Part shown: positions 25,213-36,693 of the stretch, one piece after another
How the letters are laid out: every line of letters begins with the position of its first letter
Position numbering within the stretch: the first letter of the stretch is position 1
NCBI GenBank assembly: GCA_021464415.1
Contig: CM038467.1
Span: forward strand, 14,029,411-14,093,410
Reading direction: 5' to 3'
Source of the DNA: Lonicera japonica
Taxonomy: Eukaryota; Streptophyta; Magnoliopsida; Dipsacales; Caprifoliaceae
Length of the DNA: 64,000 bases
The notes under the pieces: generated by a model
What the model was told of the DNA's origin: nothing
Databases searched by the model: none
What the model saw: the letters and a program-made list of their open reading frames with translations, nothing else
Program-made: the position numbers and the translations under genes

Positions 25213-27251
25213 TGTGAGAACCCGCGTTCTCGATGCCCGGGGTTCCTCATGGCCGGCGATTTCGTTGTTGATTTAAAAATCAATTTTGAAAAGAATAAGA
25301 GTCGCCAGTTTGTTTTACTAAACAAACAAAAAAGGTTTGTGTAAAAGAGACGTATTTATGGACTAAATATCCTCTTATACACAATGTATACGAACCAGTT
25401 GATTCGAGGGTTCGGGGATTAAGTTACGAATTGGGAAGGTGTTAGGCACCCAATTCGCCCTTTCGGTCTCTTGAGTAGGATATGCATGTGTTATAATTCA
25501 GCTCTTGCATGCTATTGCTATTACTTTACAGCTTTTAGTGCTTACCTTAGAAACAGGGATTTTGGGGTTGGGATGAAAACGATGTGTTTCCTAATTCGTC
25601 CATGATTTTGAAAATAAGTGTGTGTGTGTGATTTGAAAAAAATAGAGTTTGATAATAATAGATGCAATGAAACAAGTGATTTTGTAAAGTATTAGACTTT
25701 TCGGAAACTGATTCAATGTGGAATCTTATACTCGATATGATATGAGGTGACTTGACCGATCGTATACCATAGTCTATTGATTAAACCGGTATAGATGGCA
25801 GTAGTGCTCTCATAATCGAGTGTTTATCACATACACACCGCAATCTATGAGTTAGATTGGATATATAGCGATTATCGATTCCTTCGTATAACAATGCCGC
25901 TACTCCGGGCTTTTGGAAAAGTAAGAAAGTAATAATACTATTTTAGAATTGGATTAGGGTTTATTATACGCTTTTGGTTTTGAAAAATAATTTGAAAAAG
26001 GGTTTTGAAAAGCTATCAAGTGATAAAAATTATGCAAACAAGAATATAAATTATAAAACTGAATAATAAATAAAAGAAGAGAGAGAAAAATTATACCTGA
26101 GCCTCCCTGGGGGGAGAGAATAAGGGTCTCTTGGTGTGTACCACAAAATCCCCTTGATTGTTGATGAAAATAATGAATGGAGGGAGGGTCTATTTATAGT
26201 TGTCAAAATACTTGGAGAGCAAGAAAAGATATTGCAACTAGGACTCTTGGAAATTATCGCGAAACCTTCCCACCGTTGGATCATCCTGATTTTTGAATAT
26301 GTGTTGGGAATAGAAGTCTTCTAGATCGTGTAAAACTTTCAGGTTGATCAGATTTCGGAAAGGTTCTCTTTCGTTCTGATTGGTACAAAGAGTTTGTGTC
26401 TCCGTAGGAAAGGTACTTGTTGTAGACAAGGTCCCTTGTTTGCACGACAAGTCAGGTTCTAACCGTTGGATCATGCTGAATTTTGGATATGTATTTCCAA
26501 TATGAGTCTTCTAGACTCTGTAAAAAAATGGAGACGATCGGAGTATGGGAAGAACTCGGTATCCCTGGCTTGGTACAAAGTGTTTGTTCCCGCGTAGGAA
26601 ACGTACTTGCGTACAACAATCTCGACAATTGAACTTCCAACCGTTGGATTATGCTGATTTTTTGATATGTTTTCCCTCCAAATGGTTTCTAGCTTGTATC
26701 CAAATTTGAGGTCGATCAGAATTTAGGAAGGCCACTATTTATCTTAATTTGCTACGAAGGACATTTTGACTAAAATTGCACGATAGACAAATTGATTCTT
26801 AATGATCCCATGTCCGACAAAGCTGATTTTGGATATGTTCTTCCCCACAATAAGGCCTATCCACTTACCAAATTTCAAACCATTTTAACTTCGAAAAGAC
26901 CTCCATTTTATCACCCGAAACAAACTCATGATTTTCTGAATTTTCGGAGATTCGACTGTCGGATTGAGCTGATTTTCGAGTATGCTACTCCTCATGGTAA
27001 TGTCTAATAACTCTCAAAGTTTGAGGATGATCCGAAATGCGTAACAAGTTTCCAGGAGTTTTTGATGATTTTTTATTCCGATAATTTTCGATAATTCTGT
27101 AACTCCTCATCCGGGGTCCTTTTGGCTTTCTTCTTTGACCTGTATCACATGTACATAGTTTTTGTGCATCCAAAAATGCTCGTGCATGCATGCATGTTCA
27201 TTTCTTTAAAAATTAGGATTCTTGCGGGGGTCGCAAAATGAGGTGTTCACA
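25213..27251. mobile_element. Nested solo LTR, 2.04 kb, with 5-bp target duplication
   Basis: The insert starts TGTGAGAACCCGCG and ends GGTGTTCACA (TG...CA with short inverted ends) and is flanked by perfect GTAAC repeats (25208-25212 and 27252-27256). It has no coding domain, primer site or internal LTR pair, so it is best read as a solo LTR left by recombination. It is much longer than the LTR it interrupts, so it belongs to a different family. Confidence 0.8.
26260..27040. repeat. Degenerate repeats of 150-190 bp inside the solo LTR
   Basis: A motif like AACCGTTGGATYATGCTGAT followed by TTTTGGATATGT recurs at about 26266, 26457, 26636, 26808 and 26950. Each is followed by a block with GTCTTCTAGA-like and GATCAGA-like sequence. 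Spacing falls from about 190 to about 145 bp, so copies have diverged and lost bases. Confidence 0.65.
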
Positions 27252-27323
27252 GTAACTGACGTGGACGACCACGTGTCAGCTCGAGGTTGGCGGGATAAAT
27301 TGAATCATTAATTTGCACCATCA

Positions 27324-27430
27324 AATACCATTCCAGTGTTGAATAATTGCTGCTAATATTGTTTTAACAGCACATAATTATCTATTAAGTTTTGTACAAT
27401 CTGTGCTAAATTGTTTTTAGCAACACATGA
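27324..27430. repeat. Palindromic repeat array, right part
   Basis: The sequence after the gypsy element (CCATTCCAGTGTTGAATAAT, then GCTGCTAATATTGTTTTAAC) continues the unit broken at 13845. It is the other half of the array at 13380-13845. Confidence 0.6.
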
Positions 27431-28040
27431 GTTGGAGTTAATGATCGAAATGATTTCTTGCATCATCTCCGACGTTGGTGATCAATTATTGTGGATTTCT
27501 TGAAAGAAAAGGTTGTTTAAATTTTGAAATTTTTGATCAAGATTGATGTTAAGTGTCTTTTGAAGACATGATTGTTATATTAGGGTTATTGTGTTAATGG
27601 TTAAATAAGGAAAGTGAGTTAATATTTTTTTTGTACAATGTCCTTAATTTATTGTGCTAATTTATAATTGTCTTTTACAATTATGTTATTATTGAAATAG
27701 GCCCTTATGCCCAATTACCTCTATTTGGTGGAGTTTTTTGGTTGAGTTTTTGAGTTTTTTTATTAGAAACTGTGAAAGTAGATTGAAAAGTTAAATTTGA
27801 TTTTTGTTGAATTTTTTTTTTCAAACAGTTAAAAAAAGAAAAAAAAAACTCATAAAAAAAAATAGTTACAATGGATCTCTCGATAAGTTAGTTTTAAATA
27901 TTTTTTTTATCTAATTTTGATTTTTAAATTTAAAGTTAAAGTGTTTTAAAAATTTTATAAAAGAAAAAATAAAATAAAATTTAAAAATTGTAAAAATAAA
28001 GTTGACTTTTTAGTTTTCCATGAGTGCTACAAATAAAAAA
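27431..28040. other. AT-rich spacer, no gene seen
   Basis: Long poly-A and poly-T stretches (for example 27828-27865) and no supportable reading frame or structured element. Confidence 0.5.
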
Positions 28041-28744
28041 AAGTGTTCTTATATGCACCAACAAAATCAGTTTTCTCACCCTAATAAGATTCAAAACTAA
28101 GTCAAACATAATTTAAAAAATAGCGTAAAGAACTTTCTTCTCACCCCAATTTTTATCTTAGGAAAAAATGATCACTATTATCTTTTTTTTACGTGAAGTT
28201 TTTTTCTTCTCCATCATATATATATATATATATATTTATATTTACAGCAAAGTATTAACCTAACTACGAAATAGTCATCTTATAAAGCAAAACCAAAAAA
28301 CAAAGTGAGGGTAGAGCTTACAAGGCAAGGAGTCCTTGCAAGCATATTTTTATATCTCGTAGGATTTTTTATTTCTATTTTTAACTTGAAATGATTATTC
28401 TTTTTATCTTATTTTTATAGTGTGCCTGGTTTTAATTTTTCGGATGTTGTATGGCATTAGGATTCTAAGGTTTTGTTATCGTGTATATATATATATATAT
28501 ATCATTTTAAACATAATAAATTTAATTAGTCTAGTCATATTTGTTTAAAATTCTCAAAATCACTCCTTTTAATTTTGTGTGATTTTAGTTGTTATGTGCT
28601 GTAGATGATAATTATATTAATTTTTTATTTTGAAGTGTTTATTATTATATTGTTCTTTAAGGAGATTTTTTTAGTTTAACCAATTGCTCCGAGACATAAC
28701 TTTTATATTTAGCACCACTAAAAAAAAAGTTGTATGATATATAC

Positions 28745-28780
<36 letters not shown>

Positions 28781-29172
28781 GTACAACAAATTAATCTTTT
28801 AATATTTTTGGTATAGTGAATTAAGACTTATATTTATTTATTTGATAAAAATAAAAATAAAATTTGTAAACAAATCTAAAATATGAATAATAACTATTTA
28901 AGAGTAATGAATAGTAAAAGATTATATAAAATATCATGTAATTACAAAAATTGTATTTATAAAAATTAATATTTTCTATCTTGGAGGTATTATTTAGACA
29001 AAAATATAATAAAATTTACTAACGACAATGTAAATTTTATTTATTATGTCTTATATTAATGACAAATTTAATATTATTTAATAGTTTTATTTTTTAGCCA
29101 GGAAACTTTATTGTCACTGTGTCATTTCAGTAAACTCATCCTACTATTAGGGTGAACTACAAAATTTTTTAA
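28041..29172. mobile_element. Truncated Mutator-like element upstream of AP-3 delta
   Basis: The left end AGTGTTCTTATATGCACCAA, followed by TTTTCTCACCCTAATAAG, is a diverged copy of the family terminus at 44621 and 45741. Internal blocks match 45741-47355, for example 28825-28930 with 46925-47045. The right terminus is missing; the match stops in AGGGTGAACTACAAAATTT. (TA)n runs lie at 28196-28226, 28483-28502 and 28741-28776. It ends about 220 bp before the AP-3 delta ATG, so it may form part of that promoter. Confidence 0.6.
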
Positions 29173-29393
29173 AGATTTAATGTTCAAATTTAACTAAAAA
29201 TATTAATTTTGTAGGTGTATTTAACAATTAAAAAAAGTATTAGAAATTCTTAATTGATTAACGCAGTAAACAAACCGCAGGGAGAGAAAAGCTAGGCAAA
29301 AACTGCAACTAAGAATTCCAACGCTGTGTGTTTGTATGTAAATGGTTAATGCTGCGTAGTAGAAAGGATAAAGGTTTGGTGGCAATTGGATCA

Positions 29394-32286
29394 ATGGCAG
29401 GTCCATCACTAATGGACTCTCTCTTCCAGCGCACCCTAGAGGACTTAATCAAGGGCCTCCGCCTTCACCTCCCCGGCGGCGAGTCCTCCTTCATCTCTAA
29501 ATCCGTCGACGAGATCCGCCGCGAGATCAAATCCACCGACTTACAGACCAAATCCACCGCCCTCCAAAAACTCACCTACCTTCACTCCCTCCATGGACTC
29601 GACATGTCCTTCGCCGCCTTCCACGCCGTCGAACTCACCTCATCCCATTCCTTCTCCCACAAAAAAATTGGATACCTCGCCGTCTCTCTCTCCTTTACTT
29701 CCTCCACCGACGTTCTCCTCCTCCTAACCAACCAGCTCCGCAAGGATCTATCTTCCACCAACGAATTCGAGGTAAGTCTCGCTCTCGAGTGCCTCTCTAA
29801 TATATGCACATCCGATCTCGCACGTGATTTAACTACCGATTTATGTAAGTTATTAGGGAGTAATAAGAATTTCGTTAAGAAGAAAGCAATTGCCATGATT
29901 TTGAGGCTTTTTAGTCAGTATCCGGATGCGGTTAGGGTTTGTTTTAAGCGACTGGTGGAGAATATGGAGGGGCCTGATGTTCAAATTGTATCGTCTACTG
30001 TTAGTGTCTTTTGCGAGCTCGCGGATCGGGATCCGAAATCCTATCTCCCTTTAGCGCCGGAGTTTTATAAAATTTTGTTGGATAGTAGGAATAATTGGGT
30101 TTTGATTAAAGTTTTGAAGGTTTTTGCAAAGTTGGCTCCGTTAGAGCCGAGGTTATCGAGGAAGGTGGTGGAGCCAATTTGTGAGCATATGAGGAGGACA
30201 GGGGCCAAGTCTTTGGTATTTGAGTGCGTTAGGACGATAGTGACTAGCTTGAGTGAGTATGAATCTGCGGTGAAACTTGCTGTTGAGAGGATTAGGGAGT
30301 TTTTAGTCGACGATGATCCGAATCTCAAGTATCTTGGATTGCAAGCACTTTTGGTTGTTGCACCAAAGCACTTGTGGGCGGTGCTGGAGAATAAGGATGT
30401 TGTGATTAAATCTCTGAGTGATGCTGATCCCAATGTTAAGCTTGAGGCCTTGCGGCTGGTTATGGCAATGGTGTCCGAGGACAACGTGACTGAAATCTGC
30501 AGGGTTTTGATCAATTATGCACTTAAATCTGATCCAGAGTTCTGTAACGAGATTCTTGGGTCCATACTATCAACTTGCAGTAGAAGTGTTTACGAGATAA
30601 TTATTGATTTTGATTGGTACGTATTGCTTCTTGGGGAAATGTCAAGGATACCACATTGCCAAAAGGGAGAACAAATTGAGAACCAGCTAATAGATATTGG
30701 TATGAGGGTCAAAGACGTTAGACCAGAGCTTGTTCGTGTTGGTTGTGGATTACTGATTGATCCGGCATTGCTTGGAAATCCTTTCATTCATCGGATATTA
30801 TCAGCAGCTGCTTGGGTGTCCGGGGAATATGTTGAATTCTCCAGGAATCCATTTGAGCTAATGGAAGCCTTGTTACAACCACGTACGAATCTCTTGCCGC
30901 CATCAATAAGAGCTGTGTATATTCAGTCTGCTCTTAAAACGTTGACCTTTTGCATATATTCTTATCTCATTCCAAAAGAAGCTGCGTTTTGTCCTATTGA
31001 CTTGCGAACCGGAGAGGCAAATTCAGTATTTGAAATAGACGGTCCGGAAGATTCAGATTTGGTAGCATGTGATCCTCCTGCTGACTTTAAGCTGGATGAG
31101 GAGTTCAACCCAAGGGTTTTAAGTCAACCAGCTGAAGTTTCTTTGGTAGAAAATGATTGTACATTTGCTACTCATGGGGAGACCTCATCTTCAGCTCATC
31201 TAAATAAGGATCTTTTTACTCAAGAATCCATTGTTAACCTGTTAAATCTTGTTGAAACTGCTCTAGGTCCATTGGCAGGAAGCCATGAGGTGGAAATACA
31301 AGAGAGGGTGCGGAATATTCTTGGTTTAGTTGAGTTGATGAAGCGGGAACTACCTGGTTGTTTTGTTCAGAAGGAGGGGAATTTCGAAAGGGGAAGAATT
31401 AAAAGTGCGAGAGATGGTTAAACTGATGTATGATGCCTTCTCTGAGGATCTTGGTCCTGTTTCATTGAGTGCTCAAGAAAGGGTACCCATACCAGAAGGA
31501 ATAATGCTCGAGGAGAATCTCAACAACTTGGAAACAATATGTGGCGATATTCAATTGCCTATATATAGTTCTTTCTCCCTGGGAAAGCCTAATTATGTGG
31601 GTGGGGATAGTGTTTCCATCTCTAACTGCCAGAACAAGGAAGAATCTGATTCATCTGCAGAGCCATCTCTACTTGCTGAACATCGCAAGCGGCATGGGTT
31701 ATACTATCTTCCGCCAGAGAAAAAAGAGGAAGTATCCCCTGATTACCCCCCTGCCAATGAACCTAAGCTGCAAAGTAATGTCAATGATGATACTGAATAT
31801 CTTGTTAAGCTCACAGATCGTTCACTTGTCCCAAAGAAAAAGTCAAACCAAGCAAAGCCAAGGCCTGTGGTGGTAAAATTGGATGAGGGAGATGTGGTTC
31901 CTATTGCAGCCAAGAAACCTGTGTCGAAAGATGATATGATATCTGGAGCCGTACGAGATGTTCTTTTAGGTAATGAGGCCATACCTTCATTACAAAGCAA
32001 TACAAGGGGAAAAGAGAAGTTAAATATTGTTCAAGATCCCAAATCGAAGGAAAATATTGCTAATGAGGCGAAGTCCGAGCTTGGAACTTCGAGTTCAAGA
32101 AGAAGCAAACACCCTAGTCATGGTGAAGATAGAAAACATAGAAGCCGGGAAAAGAATGTTGAGGGAAGAGAAGGCACAAAGCAGAAGAGTGGTCACCGCC
32201 GCAGCAGGCATAGAGCACGGCAAAGAGAAGAGGTGGGTTTGAATGTGGTTGCACAAACACCAGTAATTCCTGATTTTCTTTTGTAG
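29394..32286 (+). CDS. AP3D: AP-3 complex subunit delta, intronless, with an apparent frameshift
   Basis: The large delta adaptin of the AP-3 coat, which in plants acts in vacuolar trafficking from Golgi or endosomes. The start chosen is MAGPSLMDSLFQRTLEDLIK (29394), since family members begin with MD.LFQR.LEDLIKG; the frame is open 66 bases further up. The N-terminal adaptin HEAT/ARM solenoid covers about residues 10-560: ECLSNICTSDLARDLT, FVKKKAIAMILRLF, RNNWVLIKVLKVFAKLAPLE, EPICEHMRRTGAKSLVFECV, AAAWVSGEYVEFSRNPFE. The hinge and tail have SLLAEHRKRHGLYYL and QAKPRPVVVKLD, then a basic Ser/Arg/Lys-rich tail ending VIPDFLL as in Arabidopsis. The frame breaks at GGGG (31390-31393): the upstream frame stops at 31421 and the tail continues in the +1 frame to TAG at 32284-32286. 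One extra G explains it. Joined length would be about 963 residues against 869 in Arabidopsis. It may be a real loss of the tail or a homopolymer error. Confidence 0.9.
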
Positions 32287-33244
32287 AGTTAAGGAGTGGT
32301 AAATATCATCTGTTAACAGTTGCAGAGAAATTGAATGATATTGCCCCTTGTATCATTCTAGTTTGAACACCAGGTCAGTTCTGCTGTAGGATTTATACGG
32401 TTTGCTTGTTTCTGTTTGTTGCCTTTTTTCCTCTTCCCCTCATTTTGGATTAGATTTGTGTTTGTATTAGAGAGTTTTTGTTTCGTTTTGTTCTTCTTCT
32501 TTTTTTTTTCGGGGTTGATATTTACATGTTACAGTCTGTTAAATTCATTCAAGAAGTAATAATCCAGCTTGAGAATGTCTTGTTCCTTGTGCTACTGATG
32601 TGAAATTGTCCCAGATGACGACCGTTTATTCGGTCACCTAACTCCTGTTAAGTTCCCCTTTTCTTCTGAAGGAGTTTGAAGTTTGCTGCTCTAGTGGTGT
32701 GAAATGAATAACTATATATATCTTGATCTTTCCTTTCCTTTTTTCCCCATGACAAGTGATCTTTCCTTCTGCTTTTACCGAATGGCATTGAACTTGACGT
32801 GTGCGTGCATTGTAGACACGGTGCATTACGACAATACATTCTCGATATTGCGATGTAGATATTTTCTTATTTTTCCACTTAACGTTGTTATTGGCGTCAA
32901 TTTATTTTTGTTTTTGTTTTCATGTGAACTATTTATGTTGGCATCCTTGTTACTTAGTCGACAAACCACGTGGCCACTTGGCATAGATCAGGACTTCATT
33001 AGGCATAAAATCCAATTATTATGAACATTTCAACACCGAGAATTTCTTCAAAAAAGGGGGAGGAAGAAAAGGACATTGAAATGGCAATTGCCTGGGATGA
33101 TGTACCTAAAAGAAAACAAGGATCTGATAACAACGCATAAACATTTTGTTTTGGCGCATGCTTTACTGATCTAAGGGATACCGGTGCTAGCACTAAATTG
33201 CTAAATTTAAAGTAAATGATACCAGAAGCCTTTAAACTATACTC
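32287..33244. other. AP-3 delta 3' flank and spacer
   Basis: Presumed 3' UTR, then T-rich sequence with no gene seen. Small frames here lack any family features. Confidence 0.5.
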
Positions 33245-33639
33245 TAAGGTGGTGTTTGTTTTTATTTTTTAATGTTGAATGGAAATATATTTAGCATTAA
33301 GAAGTATAATTGGTGTTTGTTTTCTTACCTATTAGTGCTGAATTAAATTAAAATTCAGCATTAAGTATTAAGAGGTAATTCATACGCTGAATGTTTAATT
33401 TAACTTTAATGAATTTTTTTTTCCATTGGTACTCCTATTTTTTTAAGTCATTAAACATTTATTTATAAAACAATAATAAGGGTAAAATTGTAATATGTCA
33501 TAAATTCAGCATTCAAAACTAATTAAACAAAACTTATTTTTCAAAAGTTCCAATCAGTATTAAGCATTCATAATTCAGTATTCAATATTCTGCGTCTAGT
33601 ATTCAGCATTTAAAAGCTAAAAAAAAACCAACCCCTAAG
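33245..33639. mobile_element. MITE-like inverted-repeat element
   Basis: The left end AAGGTGGTGTTTGTTTTTAT is inversely related to the right end AAAAAAAACCAACCCCTAAG. Both arms continue into AATGTTGAAT and ATTCAGCATT, recurring inside as ATTCAGCATT/GTATTAAG blocks. No target duplication was resolved. Confidence 0.5.
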
Positions 33640-33801
33640 TTTTAGTTTTGTCCTTAAACTCGTTTTGAGTCAATTAAGCCATTAAACTATCCAATTTGAA
33701 CACCATAAGCCTTTCTGTTAAAATTATCCATCAAACACTGATGGAATGTACTTCAATTAGGGGTACTTTTGTCTATCCAATATATTTCACTTCCCCTCAT
33801 C

Positions 33802-34299
33802 CAGGGGCGGAGCCACATGGGGGTCAGGTGGGGCCATGGACTTTTTGGAAATTTTTAGAAAGTACAGGGGTCTGTGTGGGAAGAGAAAGTTGAGAGGCCA
33901 TTGTGTGACTAGTTGAGAAGTTTAGGGTCAGGGGATGTAATTTCTGCTAAGCGGGCCGTGGTTTGCGCGGGGGGGCTTTGTGTAATTAGCATTATAAGTT
34001 CAGGGTTTAAGTTTGTAATATATTAAGTTTTCACTTTTCTTCTTTTTCTGATTGATCCAGCCGTTTTTTACTACCTTTTTTTTTGAAATACAGTTTCCAT
34101 TTTTTTTTTGGATTATATATCAAAAGATATTTTAAAATATATAATTAATTTTAGTATATCGTTTCTAACTTTTCCGAAATATCGAAACAGAATGGAGAAG
34201 TATTTTAGTAAAAAATTGGTCTGTAAACATAATTATTGAATTTGATTTGACTTAAATTTTTTTTGGTCCCCCTGAAAATAATTCCTGGCTCCGCCACTG
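33802..34299. mobile_element. hAT-type non-autonomous element, copy 1
   Basis: Ends CAGGGGCGGAGCCA and TGGCTCCGCCACTG are inverted repeats (13 of 14). A perfect 8-bp target duplication CCCTCATC flanks it (33794-33801 and 34300-34307). Eight-base duplications and CAGGGG ends are typical of hAT elements. The 498-bp interior has no transposase. Confidence 0.85.
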
Positions 34300-34307
34300 C
34301 CCTCATC

Positions 34308-36016
34308 CATAAACCAATTACTAGTAAAAATCCTAACTTCTAACAAAGCATTTTAATTGCAAGTCAGTGTTTGAGAATAGCAATATAAACTCACTTAATT
34401 AGCAAATAGGTACTTTATGAGTGTCAAGTCAAACCCAGAGTGGCCTTTAGAAGTTTTGGATAACTTTAGAAATTTAAGTTTGAATGTTTTGTAATGATTT
34501 ATAAATTTTAGTTCAATTATTGTCCATTAAGTGTAAAATATGGTGCTCAAATTTTTGTTCAATTGATATCCATTAAGTGCAATATATAGTGTTCAAATTT
34601 ATGTGTAATTAATGTCCATTAAGTGTAGAATTTGACATATTTTACTGTTCAAATTTACGATGTAAAATTATAACTAAACAATACAAATTATTAATGAATC
34701 ATAATTACAATATAACTAAACAATACAATTTCATTGATCAAAATCTAGAGTACATAATTGATTTTGAAATACTTAGTGCTCTTTGTCATTTGCAGTAAAA
34801 AAAATAAGAGGCTTAAACCTATTTTTAATTTTTGGCCCTTCAATTAGACAGGAATTAAAGGGAAAGTGAATTCTTTTTATACACGTGTATATTTGGCAAT
34901 ACAATTGGACAAGAATTGGAGGGAAAGAGGTTTATTTTAGTCAATAGACGAAAATATCCTTGACTGAAGTAGTAAATGATCAATCGTTAGTGTTTAATGG
35001 CTAATTTTGATGGAAGGGCTTAAGGTGTTCAAATCAGATAGTTTAATGGCTTAATTGACTTAAAATTGAGCTCAATTGAGCTTGGCTCAATTAAAACTTA
35101 GTGTATAGTTTAAAAATTTATGGTTTCATTTACTCCTAAATTTACATTTTTAGCCTACGGTTGGAGATTGGCTTACAACAAGGTTATGACATGGGATATT
35201 TCAATGGATATAAAAGTAAAATGACAGGGGCTACTTCTACAATTACAAAAATTCCATGTGAAAAATCCTCCAAATACATTCCAGCTAGGCAATTAAGTTG
35301 AAGACAATATCAACACGCTAGAAATTTTCAGGAAACACATACAGTTATTTACATTGGTGGCCTGCTTTAGCGAACAAAAGAGAAAGGAAAAAGAATCCAA
35401 GATAGGCATATTAGAGTTAGAGAATTTGTTTTCGCAAAATGCCCGCTAACATGGAGTAAGCCCATGCCCTCTCACATGTGGGTTAGGCCTCACACATGGG
35501 TGAATAGGTTATCCTCTTATATCAAATTAGATTTAGAACATCCAACCCATAATCAATTGGCAATGGGTGCAATTGAAATCTAATGAAAAGAGCAATCTGA
35601 ATCAAAATATTATATGAATTGGGGAAACCCAGTTGAGTAGAACATAATCATTAAAGATTGAAGAGAAAAACACACATATATCATAATCAGAAGCCTTTAC
35701 CAAAATGACCAAGATCTACAAATAATGTGAGCTTTAAACATGAAATTAGAGTAAGGTACGTGCAAGAACTGTAAACATTAGCAGACAGTGGAATCTTGAA
35801 CAAACATTCCTAATTTGGTGGTGAAAAATTGGGAATCATTGTGACCCGCATTTAATGTAGTGAAACTGATTTTCTTTTTGTTTTTAGTAACATTATAAAT
35901 GTATGTGCTGATGACCAGAAATGATCTTATTTAACTGTAGATTCTATTAAAAACACAAAAACCAGACAAACCTTATTTTTTTATTCGTTACATATGATGA
36001 AGCATCAAAGCCTTCC
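34308..36016. other. AT-rich spacer, no gene seen
   Basis: Contains a local direct repeat of the form GTCCATTAAGTG at about 34524, 34568 and 34614. No coding region is supported. Confidence 0.5.
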
Positions 36017-36024
36017 TGTGTAAC

Positions 36025-36685
36025 CAGGGGCGGAGGCACACAGGGTCCAGGTGGGGCCATGGCCCTACCTGGACTTTTGGGAAATTTTTAGAGAGTATGG
36101 GGGGTTATGTGAAAGGAAGAAAAGATGAGGGGCCAATGTGCGAATTGATGGGCAGGAGTGTAATGGCTGATGCATTATAAATTGAAGGTTTTAGTTTGTA
36201 AATTATATTAGGTTAGGTTAGAACTTACATGTTTCCCTTCCCCCTCCTTTTTCATTCTTCTCTTTTCAAATTGTTAATCTATTTGTTTGTTAGTTATTAG
36301 TATTTATTAATATTGATTTGTTTCTTAGATTGTTAAATATTGATATTAAATTTGATTATTATTGTTGATTTGCTTCTTAGATTGTTAAATATTGATATTA
36401 AATTTAATTATTGAGGTTAATTTGCTTATTAGATTGTTATTTGATAAATTAATATTTAGATTAATATATGTGTTTGTTGGTTATAATAGGTTGAATATTG
36501 AGTTGATAAAAATATTTCAAAATATATAATTAATTTTAGTATATCATTTTTAACTTTTCCAAAATATTGAAATAGAATGGAGAAGTATTTTAGTAAAATT
36601 TAGCCTAGAAACATAATTATTGAGTTTGATTTGACTTAAAATTTTTTTTGGCCCCACCTGGAATATTTTCCTAGCTCCGCCAATG
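36025..36685. mobile_element. hAT-type non-autonomous element, copy 2
   Basis: It starts CAGGGGCGGAGGCAC and ends TAGCTCCGCCAATG, with a perfect 8-bp duplication TGTGTAAC (36017-36024 and 36686-36693). The last roughly 150 bp match copy 1 closely (AATATATAATTAATTTTAGT, then AGAATGGAGAAGTATTTTAG). It is 661 bp; the extra length includes a local repeat (AGATTGTTAAATATTGATAT twice near 36330-36400). Confidence 0.85.
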
Positions 36686-36693
36686 TGTGTAAC

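Larger units (their letters stand above)
13846..27323 (-). mobile_element. Decayed Ty3/gypsy LTR retrotransposon, probably Tat lineage
   Basis: Two LTRs (13846-14747 and 24377-27323) flank gag, protease, RT, RNase H and integrase remnants, all on the minus strand; the right LTR is therefore 5'. On the minus strand the LTRs start TGATGRTGCAAATT and end CCAACA or CCAATA. Flanking AATAT/AATAC is probably a 5-bp target duplication with one mutation. Between integrase and the 3' LTR are a 72-bp tandem array and an antisense spliced gene, a layout known for Tat-lineage plant gypsy elements. Every coding domain has stop codons or frameshifts, so the copy cannot be autonomous. Lineage is inferred from layout and the style of the gag and integrase motifs, not from a tree. 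Confidence 0.88.
24377..27323 (-). repeat. 5' LTR of the gypsy element, interrupted by a solo LTR
   Basis: The two outer parts (24377-25212 and 27257-27323) rejoin at the duplicated GTAAC and match the left LTR along its length. The interrupted copy shows the gypsy element was already resident when the inner element inserted. Confidence 0.88.

Noticed and set aside
31363..32286. The AP-3 delta tail as a separate 307-codon gene
   Set aside because: It has no ATG near its start and its content is the expected hinge and tail of delta adaptin; a frameshift is the simpler reading.
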